Below, piece by piece: positions 51,801 to 63,800 of a stretch of DNA of 64,000 nt. Each line of letters begins with the position of its first letter. Position 1 is the stretch's first letter. The stretch lies in assembly GCA_028065135.1 (NCBI GenBank), contig JAPTWR010000104.1, positions 1-64,000 of the forward strand. Direction: 5' to 3'. The notes below the pieces were generated by a model that made no database searches, had not been told where the DNA came from, and worked only from the letters and a program-made list of their open reading frames with translations. This DNA comes from Acidithiobacillus sp. Its GTDB lineage: Bacteria > Pseudomonadota > Gammaproteobacteria > Acidithiobacillales > Acidithiobacillaceae. A program made the translations under genes and the position numbers.

Positions 51801-54800
51801 AGGAACCGGTCATCCACCAGCAGGAAGACGTGACGCGATTCCGGATCGCCGTTATAAAAGCGCAGCTCCCGCAATTCGGCATCCTGGGCCACCAGATCGC
51901 GACGGCTGACGGACCATGCCTGCACTTCGGCGCCCCAGAGTTCACCGGATTCCAGTACGCCGGTCACATAGTTCACCGAGGACGGTTCCTGGGATAGGCG
52001 CAGAAAAATCCCCCGCTCCACCAGATGCTCCAGAAGGAATCGCCGATCTGCGTCTTTTTTTACGTCTTTTGCGTCTTCCGCATTCTTCGCTGAACCATCG
52101 GTGATCGCCGCCTCCGGTATCCGCAAATCCTTCAATCGTTGCCAATCCTGATCGGCCACCGGATCAGGAACCGCCGCCTTCGAGGTTTGCGGAGCAAGGG
52201 CATCCTGCGAATGGATGGTCCCTTCTGTAGGGACAGGAGCGGAATCCATCTGCTCCGGCAGGTTTTCCTCTTTCGGGACCGCCACGACACCGGCCCGCGT
52301 CGGAATGATGGCGGCTTTCGTGATGGTGATGCCCGCCGCTTTCCGTCGCATGGATTCATAAGCGTCGATGACCGGTTCCAGTCCGGTACGGTCCCAACGG
52401 TCCAGACCGGATTCATGGCCGATGGAGGAAGTCCCCGACAAGCTCCATTTCAGGGGATCACCATAGGTGTCCGCCACCTTTCGTGCATCCTCCGAATCCT
52501 GCAGGTCGTAGACGATCTGGTCACGCACGGCAGCCACCAGTCGCGCCCAAGGGTCCACCAGCCAGCGATGATCGACCATGGCGAAGTCGTGGCCGCCCGG
52601 GTGCCATCCCTCCCGTACCGCCGTGCAATCGGGATTGTCCTCGTTCACGAAACCGACGATCTGCACATCATGACCGGGCAGATGCTTCTTGACCTGTTCC
52701 GCGTAATTGGTGCAGAGAATGGCGCTGCTATCGTCCGGGAATACACTCTGCCCATCCGCATCTTTGGTCATGGGGATCTGATTGCCCTGATGATCCACGA
52801 AACGTACCCCAAGAGCTTCATCACTACCGAACATCGCGTCCAGCCGTGACGCAGCCGCCGCGTCGCTGAGTTTCCTGGACAGAATTTCACCAAAGGATAC
52901 GGACGCCGGACGCTCCCCTTCCCGGCTTTGCGGTCGCTCCACCGGTTTCCGCGCTGCTTCCGCGACCTGTTCCGCCGGATGCAACAAGGGGGTTGCACCC
53001 GGCAAGGGGTTGGCACCCTGCAAGGGGCTTTTGCCTTCCGGTGCGAGAGGCTTCGCAGATGGTGCGGACGTCAGCAAATCTCCGAATTGCTCCTGGAGGC
53101 CGTCCACGACTTTTCTCGCCTGTTGCAGAGGTTCCGGATTTTCCAACGGGCCTGCGGCCGGCAGGCTTGCAGCCGTCAGGCTTGCAGCAGCCGGGTTTTT
53201 CTGTTCCAGGGCGGGCGCAGCATCGCCCATCCATGCAAAGGTGGTGTTCACCAGCAGCAGGGCGCGGTCGTGGGACTGTACGGAACCGATATGACGTGGG
53301 CGCGATTCGCCGGGAATAACGCCCTCCAACGTGTAGTGGTCTGGAGTTACGTCATTGGAAAGGCGGGATGGGATTTTCCGCCGGAGTTGCAGGGCGGTAA
53401 CGCCTTCCAATCGGTCTTGCCGATCCCAATCCGTTTCCATGCGCGCCGCGTCATACCCAAAGTACACCGGTTCGACAAACCCCGCTTTTTTATCCAGCCA
53501 GTTTTTGGCCGCGAGATCGGCGCCGGTACTCCAGTCCATCTTCTGCCGTTCCTTGAGGTTCGCCTTGAGCATTTTGATGCCTTGGGCATAGGCCGCGGTG
53601 AACGTCGGATAATGGGTATTGCGACCATTGGGTGACGATGGCCCAAAAGCGTTTTTGGCACGATAGCTGATGGCTGGTATATAGCCCTGTTTATCCCGCG
53701 CAATGAGCAGCGCGACATGATTCTTTCCGTCCTCGAAACGCAAACCGACATAGCGGTCGAAGTTTTTCAGGTCATCGGGGGATTCAACGGGCAGATCATC
53801 GTGGTCCATGTCTTCCGGCCAGCGCGGAGCGGGAGGCTGATCGGGAATCTCGTGGGCCGGCAATGGTTCCGTAAAGTGCCAGACGGGTTCCTGCTGCAGG
53901 CCGTAGGGCGCGTTGAACAGGGCATCGCGATCCTCATCCGGGAAACGATCGGCGATCCGCCGGATAAAGTCCATCCACGCATCCGGGTTGTCCGCATCCA
54001 CCACATGGGCATATTCCGGGGCTCGCTCGAAGTCCCACTGATCGCTTTCGCGCAGCTCGGCCACCACCGCCTGTTCATCGGCATCCCGGTGGAGCGTGAC
54101 CATCCATGTGGGACGGACGTTGCGCTCATTCCAGTGCGACCAGAAAAGAACCATGCGCTGGTTCCCTTCCAGGTGCTCCAGAATTTCGTGGAAGACGTCC
54201 TGATAAGGAGGTTGCTGCAAAAGTTCATCGGCTTCGGCCAGGCTGTGGAGATCACCATCGGCGTGTCGCGTCATCCCTTCCAGCAATTTGGGTGCGGCAT
54301 GGACGAAGCCCCGTTCCGCCGACGAGGACGCATAATGCTTGCGCAGCTTTTCCGCCACTTCCTCGCGGGCGGCGGTATGCGCTTCCAGGAATGTGGCGAA
54401 TGCAGGCGTATGCACGCTGGGCAGATAACTCGATCCCACCCCACCCGTGGAAAAGCGGTAATGGCCCTGCGGATCACGGGCAATGCCGATCTCCACCTTG
54501 TCAAAATAGCCCTTTCCATGCGCCCATTCCGCGCGATAGGCCGGTGGAAACACACCGTGCTCATTGGGCCATGTGGATGGTATCTGCAGGTTCCACAAGG
54601 GAGAAAGCATGTCCGGCTGGTCCACTTTCCAGCCGGGCAGATCGGGTTTTTCCGAAGCGGTTACGGGCGCAGAATCGGGGTCGTCTTCCGCGAAATCGGT
54701 ATCCTCGTCATCGTTACCGATATCGTCCTCCGGATCGGGGAACCGTTCCGAAGACATTTCCGTCTCCACCGTGAGAGCGCCCGCGTTTTCCGTGTTTTCC

Positions 54801-57800
54801 GCGTTTTCCGTTGTCGCGGCCATTTCGTCTGTGATGGTCACGGCATTTCCGGTTTCCGCCTGGGCTTCGGGGTTAGCACCCCGCAGCGAGTTGGCACCCG
54901 GCAGGGATGCCGCCTGCAAGGCTGCACCCGGCAGGGGCGCTTCCGGCAGGGGGTTGTCGCCTGCAAGGCTGCCGCCAGCGAGGCTGCCGCCAGCATGGCT
55001 TGCGCTCGTCTCCGGTAACCGGCGCTCGATTTCCGGATCGCGCCCGGTTACGGGTTCTGGTGCAGGTTCTGAAATCGTCTGTTGCGGCGTATCCGCCAGT
55101 TCCGCCTTTTGCAGGGCATCCATGACCATGCCGGTCGGGTCCATTTTCAGAACGGCCTTGCAGAACCCGTTGAATACGGGATTTCTCTGGATATACCAGA
55201 TGCTCTGGGTTTCCGGATTATTCAATCCATATTGGGTGGACGCGCCTTTTTTGTAGCTGACGGCCTGGATATATCCTTCCTTTACCGCATTCAGCACAAA
55301 ATCCTGACCGTCATTCCCCTGGCGCATGCGAAGATGCTTCAGTGATTCCCAGGATGCTTTTATGGCGCGCAGCGCATCGCGGGCATTGCGTTGCGCCGCG
55401 CGATCCGCATCCATGGCGTCGCGCTGTTCTGGCGTGATACCGGCCCATTCATCGATCTGGCGTACTCGCGTTTTCTGGGTCTTGCCCAACCGGATGCCGG
55501 TCATGTGCTCAAACACTTCCTGACTGGCGGGATTCTGGCTGTTGTGACCGATGGCGGACTGAATACCGTCCACGTCCCGGTTCTGCACCAGACGGACGAT
55601 CCTGGGTGTTTCGGTCGTCTCGATGCCGTGTTTATTGAAGATGGCGATGGCCACGTCCTCGATGGGCGTGTCTTTATGGTTATCCGCCAATGCCGCCTGT
55701 CCCCGTTCCATCGTGCGGGTTTTCGCCAGTGCGAACAACTCGTCGCGCAAATGCTGTGCATCCCGTAATGCCTGACCATGACGTTGCGCCTGGGTATCAT
55801 GGCGCAACCGTTCCTGAACGAATTCATCGATTCGCCCATTGGGGGACACGGCGCGCAAGGCGTCGGCGGCGGGTTCAATGACCTCGTTCTGCACTTCCCG
55901 GATCACTTCATCCACGGCGTGATACGCAAGGGCCGCACTGGCCTGATCCTGGACGTCATCCCGGTTTACGGTTTTTAGTGCGGCTTCAATCCGGTCGGCG
56001 GCCATGACGTAACTGCGCAGATACGCCTGAACCAACGGTTCCTGGGTGTGACGCAGGTCGATCTGCGCCTGCGCCTGTTTCCGCACGTCTTCCAGGTGAA
56101 CGATGAAAGCGATCAGCGCCTGCGGATCGTGGAGGTGCGCTTCCGTGAATTCCGGCGGTGACTTTGTTTGCACGTCCATCACGCGCTTGCCGTCTGCGTC
56201 TGCCAACCACGCTTTCATGCTGCGGTTCACGTTTTCGCTGTTCGAGAGATAATCGATTTCCATCACCAATGTCTGTTGATCAGACGCCGGGAATCGGGCA
56301 TCCACGAAAATCTTGTACCGCAAATCCAGCGTCACCTGTCCGCCCGCATCCCGGAGATTTTCGGCATCCTGCTGGGCGAAGCGATGGGTGGTTTGCATGA
56401 CCCGCAACTGCTTTTCATGGTGCGTATTCAGGTGCATTCCATCCAGCCGCACATTCCAGACGGGTTCCCCCCGGGTTACTTCGCCATCGCTGACTCCGCG
56501 TTGCATGGACAGGGTTTTTCCGCGCCAGTTGGATACATTGGCGAAAATTTCCCGACTGCTATCCCATCCTGAACCGGAAAAAATCCGGCTGTTGATCCAG
56601 TCATCGATCAAAGGATGCTGATACCACCGGTCATCGATGCAGATCAGTCTATGCGTGCTGTCCAGCCCCTGATAGATGCCATTGATGCCCTGATCCCCGA
56701 TGGATGTGACGTTTGCCACAGGTACCGGGGAAATGACAGGCAGCATGGTCATGCGCAGCGTCCGCAAAGTACCAGGGATCGCAGGGTCTTGGGGTACCGC
56801 TGCGGATACCACCGGCGGAATGGCCTCCGGTTTCTGCTCTGCAGCGGGTGGTAACTCGCCTTCCAGTGCTGCGGGCTCGGCACGCTCCGCGTCAAAAACC
56901 ATGCGCGCGATTTTCGCCCGGTAATCCGTCATGCCTTCCGGTCCCTGCAATATGGCTTTGGCGGCATAGCGCATATCTTGCGGCAAGGTCTGGTCCTCGA
57001 TGACTTCCAGAATGGCGTCGCTGGTGGCCTTCAGGACGTTGCCCATCATGAATTGATCCAGCGTATTGGCTTTCGCCTGTTGCGCCACCAGCGGCGCATG
57101 ATCGTGGATGTGCGTAACGATGTAGTTGTCCAGCGTTCGCTGCAGGGATTCCTGGTTTACCATCTCCGTCCATACCTGCGCATCCGGCAACCAGCGCAGA
57201 ACTGCACGATACAGGCCTTCCAGCGTAACCGGATTGGCCGCGCTCTGACGGACGACCGTCTCGGTATATCCGGCATCGTCGATCTGTTGACCTAGCTTTT
57301 CCAGGCTTTCCTGATCCCGGAATAGTAGATACTCCGCCAGACGCAGCACTCCTAGCGCAGAATGTTGAATGTCGGCAGCATTCCGCCCCTCGACGGACCG
57401 CGCGAACAGCTCACGGACATTCGCCATGGGACCCCCCTGCGGCACAAGAGGTTCGTAATCATTCCAAGTCGATTCGCTTTCCGCTCTCCAGTCGGACTCC
57501 AGTTTCTTCAAGGTTTCCCTGAAATGATTTGGTGTGTCCTGCACGTCTATGTTTTTCAGTGCGAACCCGACGTTCGCGGCAAACTTCTGCGTGTGGTTCA
57601 ACAACTCCTGAAACAGGGCTTTTTCGCGTTCCGCCACCACCAGATCGAAGTCCTTCTGCATCTGTTCGGCGATGCCGTGAAGCTTGCTCGCAAAACGCGC
57701 ACTCGAATCCCGCAGAACATCCGTCACCGTTCGGGTGAGGAGTCCTTCCGTATCCGATGCGATGGACACTCGGTAGGCCAGTCCCTGCATGTCGCCGTCG

Positions 57801-60800
57801 GCATTCAGGCGGGGTTCCAGATGGATCACCGCATCCCCACGGATCATGTCACCGTGGAGTACCGGCTGCATCCATCCCCGCTCACCCAGGGCATCCACAT
57901 TGGCCAGGACACGGGCATTGAGGACGGCGTCGATTTCATCCGCGAACTGGGTGCGCGCGGCGGCCCATTCGGCATCTTCTTCATAAGGCGGATCATCCGA
58001 ATCACGCGCGCCGTCATCGCCCAGCAGATAAGGCAGGGAGTACGGGGACGCTTCGATCTTCGCCAGCATCGCACGGGCTATGGGGTCCGTCGTGCCGAAG
58101 GACGCATTGGCCACTGACGGGATCGCACCATCTTCGGTGGGTACCTGCGATAAGGGAGCGACCTTCTCATCCAGACCGTGGATTGGCGTTTCCGCAACCA
58201 GTCTGCCGGCGGCGATTCCGGCCACTTCACGCGCCAACAGGACGGCGGTCAGACTCATGTCATCCACGACATCACGGGCGTTCGGCGCCACAGAAGCCTT
58301 GTCGCGCACCGTCACTCGATAGCCCCATTGGACCGCATTCCCGCCGCTTGCCGACTGTTGCATGTTGGGGAAAATACGGACGCCCTCATGATCAGGGTGG
58401 CTGAAGGATGCCCCGGACCAGATCCAGCCCATTTCCTGGTAGGCATTGGCCACCCACTGGGCGCGTAACTGGATCAGGTGATCGAGCTGGTCCTCAACTT
58501 TTTCCCTCAAGGCGAGATCGGCCTGCACAGCATCCCACCCGCCAGCGTTTTCTATCGTTTCTACATCACGGCGATAGCTCGCGTCTTCTTGGGCCATTTC
58601 GGCTAGGCCCGCCTTTTCCGTGCGCTCCGTACCGTTGGCCACCATGCGCACCTGTTCCGGTGCGATATGTTCATCGCGTAGCACCGCTCGTAGTGGTCCC
58701 GGTGCAAATTCCACCTGCAATAACGGTTCGCGCTCCAGCAGTGCGGGCAGATGAATCGGTCCCAAAACCGCCCCGCCGTCCGTCGTAACCGTCAAACCGT
58801 AACCCGATACGCCGTCAGCATTCAGTCCGCTAAGAAAATATTGCCGCTGTGTGTCAGGTTCCCGCCACGCCACCACCACGCGCGCATCCAGCCCCTGCTT
58901 TTGGGCCTCGCTGCGCGGTAACGGGTTATCCAACCACTGCGCCACGCGATGGATTCCGGCTTTCAGCACTTCCTGCGCAAGGCTACTGCCCGAAGTGCCT
59001 GCAAAAATCCGTTGCCACTCTTCGCGCTGTGCTTCGGAGAGCAGACGGTCCACATCCGGGGGAATGTCCTGTCGCGCATCAGGACGGTGGAGTCCATTGC
59101 GGGTGTCCAGGGCAGCAACCGCATCCAGATAGGACCGTTCCGCAACCAGCACCGCGTGATCGGGCAGCGTTGCCAGGATGACCGGTTCTTTGTATTCGAC
59201 TTCGCTAACGGCTTCCTGCTGCGATCCTTCGGGTCGAGCGGTCAATAACACCCGCAGGCTTCCCGTTTTGGATGGCATTTCCAGGTAGGGAGTTACGCGA
59301 TCATCCGTGACCGCCACGATGCCGGAATCCCCCCAATTCCTAAGCATGTGCGCTACAGTATCGCCCTCTTTTTTCGGCGTGTCCCCGGTGTAAAAAATGG
59401 TTTGTGCAGACTGTGGCGCTACGGTATCTCCGAGCACATCGGGAACCTCGATGGCATTCGATGCGAGCTGGTCAACAACCGGCTCAGGCAACCCTGAAAG
59501 ATCCACATCTTCATCTTCTTTATCTTCTTCAGCGCGTACCGTTTCCGCCTGCAGGTAGGCGAAGAGTTCCTGCTCCGGAATGGCGATGCTCCCGCCTGGA
59601 ATGCCGATCACCTGCTGAAGATCGTCGGCGTACTCCTTGCCGTCGACCATCAACGTGGCGCCTGCCGGTACCGGCATGTGAAAATATCGGTTGATGTCGT
59701 CCGACGACATGACGGCATTGAAGCCGTCCGACCGCAACATATCGGACAGATCGCCCAACGATACGCCCCTTTCCTGACCGTCCCGGATGAGCCTTTGAAT
59801 ATTCCGGATATCCCATGGCTTCAACGCCTCCAGGTTGTCCTCTGCAGGGGATTGCATCGCCACAGGGCTGTCGTCCGCAGGTCCGCCGTGCGCAGCACTT
59901 TCCGGAGGGGCTACCGGCATTCGTGCCCGCAATTCCTCTACCGGCGCATCCAGGGCATCCAGTGTTTCGCGCACGGCGGTGCGCAAATCGGGATAGGTCG
60001 ATTCGCCCCAGGTGCTTTTTACCAGCACCGCGTCGGAATCGGTTACGGGCATCAGGATACTGGTCCAGGTTTGCTTTCCTTCCGTTCTGGATACGGTGGG
60101 AAAATCGCCGTCCATGACAAAATCCAGTACACGCCACCGGGTGTTGATACCGTTTTTCAGGACGATCGCGGCCTGCTCCCCCCAGGCTTTCCGGCGATAG
60201 GGCGTGACGCGGGCGTCTACCACCTCCTGCAGGCTGGCACCCGGTAGGGCTGTACCCGGCAGGGGGTTTGCTCCCTGCAAGGGGTTGGCACCCAGCAAGG
60301 GGGAGACTGGAAGCGCATCCAGGCCCAGCGCCCAGGAACCGATATACGAGTTCAGAGAGAGGATTTCCGCTTTGAATTCGGTCGGTTCCCCATACAGGTG
60401 AACGCCATAGCCGAGCCTTCGATCCGGGGAAATGCCGCTCAAGAACACCTGCTCGTTACTGTTTCTCGGATTCCAGAGCATCAGTCCCAGAGGTCCGCGC
60501 AGGCCAAGCTCCTGTGCATTTTGCACATCGGGAGCATGCTGTAGCCACTGATCCAGTCGCTGCAGACGTTCCATGATGTCCTGGACGGTTTCCGGATCGG
60601 CATGGGTCAACTGGTGCGTCAGACTGCTTTGATCCGTCTCGCTCATGATGGCGATGACGGATGCGGGGATTTCCGGTAATGCCACAACGGGGCTTGCAGC
60701 CTGCTGTCCTACGGACGGCAGGTCTGCACCCGGCAGGGCTGTGGACGGCAAAGGGCCCACACCCGGCAGGGCCGCGCCCGGCTGCAAGTCTGCCGACCGC

Positions 60801-63800
60801 AGGTCTACCGGCTGTAAGCCTGCTTCCGGTACATCCCGGAGCAATTCGGGGTATTTCTCCCGCTTCAGTTCCCGCAAAGTGCGCGGCGCGAAGTGATAAT
60901 CCATTTCCGCGCCGGCCTGTACCAGTTCCTGAATGCTGATGTAGCCCAACTCCGGGAAGCCCTCTCCCAGATCGGCCAATCCGAACGCCTGTATCTGCCC
61001 TTCCCCGTCCGGATCGCTGTCTTTCTCGATGATGTACCAGTCGGCATTGCCCAGAAAATAATGCAATGCAACCGGCGCATCATCCCCTTGCCCGTCGGTC
61101 TGGTAGCTTTGCGGCATATCCCGGATGATTCGTTCCAGTTCCCGCAGCTTGTCGCTGAAATATTCCCGCTCTTCTCCGTGTAAACCACGTTCCGTCGCCA
61201 GCCGTTGGTGGTTGGACAAAAAGCCGCGAATGGCCGCAGGGATGTCCCGCAAAACGGGCTGGTTTTCCACGATGGAGTCCGGCATCGCAACCGAGGAACG
61301 GGCTTCCATCCCGACTGGCGTGGTTTCATCATCGGGCTTTTCGTGAATCGGCGCATGTTCCGCAACGATCGGTACGTTTTCCGGTTTTTCCATAACGACC
61401 TCCAGTTTCCCTTCAACGGTCTGGTGCCGCACTCCTGCGGAGGGCGTCTCTGCAAGGGGTTGCGCCCCTGCAGGGGGTTTCTCCTCTGAAAGGGGCAGAT
61501 CATCGAACAGGCTGACCTGTATGCCATTTCCGGGAGCGGACAAATCCGGAAGAAACGGGGCGCTTTCCGTCAGCCAGGGATTTTCCGCTGCTCCCGTTTC
61601 CCGTATGCCGATGCGGGATCTCAGCGCGGTTTCATCGACCATCGGTTCGGGGAGGTTTTCTTCCACATCCCTGGACTCAGGCAGTGCTTCATCCTCCTCA
61701 TCCTCGGATTCTCCGGTTTCCACCGCCGCACTGGCGTCTTCGGTGGCCAGTCCCAGGCTGTTCCGCAGGGCTTCCCGTTTTTTGGCGCTGACCCCCAGAC
61801 TTTCCAATACCGACAGGGCGTTTTCCGTCAGGGGCGGGCGCGAAAATGCGTCGATCATCTCCTGCACAAAGGTTTTTGCCTTCTCGTGCGCTTCCTGTTC
61901 CTGCTCTTTGGAATGCATCAACCGGGAAACCGTGATCGTCTCTCCGGTGGTGGGGTTGGTCTCCTGAACTTCCTGCATGGATTTTTTCACGTCCTGCAAA
62001 AACAGTCCGGTCAGACGGTCTTCCAGACCATCCAGCTTGCGCACTTTCAGGCGCAACAAACGGCTGGCCAACTGATGCTGTAGCTGAACCGTCTGGAGTT
62101 CTTCCTCCTGTCCAAAGATCTGGTCGCTCACCCCACGATCTATGGTGGCCTGATAGTCCTGTTTCTTATCGCGGATGGAGGATTCCAGCGCGGAAGCGTC
62201 CAGCATGTTTTCCAGACGGGCGAAAAAATCCACATTTTTTTGAGGATGGAACGTTGTACTTTGAAGATGCAGCGCGTAAATATGCCGGGCATCCGGTGGA
62301 TACAAATCAATGGTCATATTGCCATTCAGAAACGGTTGCTCCAGATCGACGGCGAAACCGCCGATGAAACCCACGCGCTCGCGCGAGGATTCGAGCTGAC
62401 CGTTCAGTTTCTGCATAGTATGGTTGAACTTGTCCATCAGAAACTTTTTGCTGACCAGACGCTCACGACCCGCCTGTCCCCAGGGAATGAATTGCGGGTC
62501 CTTTTTCCCGGAACCGTCGAGCAGGAGGTTGAAATCGGCATCCTCCAGTTCCTCGTCGGTAGGAATGCGCCCCCGCAGTCTTGCAGACGGCAGTCCTGCG
62601 GGCGGCAGAGATGTACCCTGCGAAGGGCTGCCGTGCGCAGCACTTTCGCCGTGCGCAGCACTGCCGTCTACAAGACTGCCGTCTGCAAGACTTTTCGTGG
62701 CCAAGGCTTTCTTCAAGGACTGTATCTGTGCGGTTACTTCCGGAACAACAGGCAGGATTTTCGTCAGTTCCAGCAGTTTCTCGCGGGCCATGTTCGCCTG
62801 TTGGACTGCGCGTTGCTGTTCCTCGCGGTATCCTCTTTTCAGGGCTTCCAGCCGTCTCAGTCGGGCGCGCAGCGGCACTTCCAGCATGAGCACTTCGTGA
62901 CCGGAGGCCTGGGCCTTGATCGCGGCGGGATCGATGGCCTGGGCATCGGGATCGGATACACGGTTGCTCTTGCCATCGTAATACCGGACCTGATCGATGA
63001 ACTTCTTCTTGGTTTCCAGAATCTGCCACAGCCCTGCGTCACTGGAGTTTTCCGTGACGTAATAGGAAATGCCCACCCGAAAGGCTTTTCCATACTTTTT
63101 CAGCAGAAGGTTGCCCTGACGGATCAGGCGTCCGTTGCGCTGTTCTATATCGGTCGAACGATACGGCGCATCCAGGTGATGGACATGGACCATCCGGTCC
63201 TGGACATTCATGCCCGGTCCCATCTTGGGCGTCGAGCCGATCAATACCCGGACCTTGCCCGCCCTGACCGCATCGAACAGATCCTCCTTTTTCTCATCCG
63301 TATCCGCATCATGAATGAAGGCAATCTCTTCACGCGGAATACCCAGATGCACCAACCTGTCGCGGAGATCCTCATAGGCGACGAACCCCTGCGGGGAGCC
63401 AGCCCCCTGCGAGGCTCCAACCCTCATCCATTCCGCGCGCGCTTCCTGAATCTCGTCTCTGGTGTATTTATCCAGCAGTTTTTCCAGTGCGCTTTCCGCG
63501 TCCTGCTTTTCCTTTTCCGTGGCGCCGGGGTGTTCTCCGGCCACGATTTTCGCCAGTTGCTTCTCCAGCGCATCCTGTTCTTTTTGGTTGCGCTTGCTGG
63601 GGGTGGAAAAATCCAGAAATACCAGTTGCGTTCCGCGGTCCTCGTTCCATTCGTGATAAATCCGTTGGATGTTTTCCGCGCAAACTCCCAATTTTCCGGT
63701 TTCCTCGCCTGCTTCCGGCACATAGGACGGATCGAAGGCTCGCGCATCCAGACCGGCCTTGCGCAGATCGCTGATGATGACCAGCACGTTGTCCTCTCCC

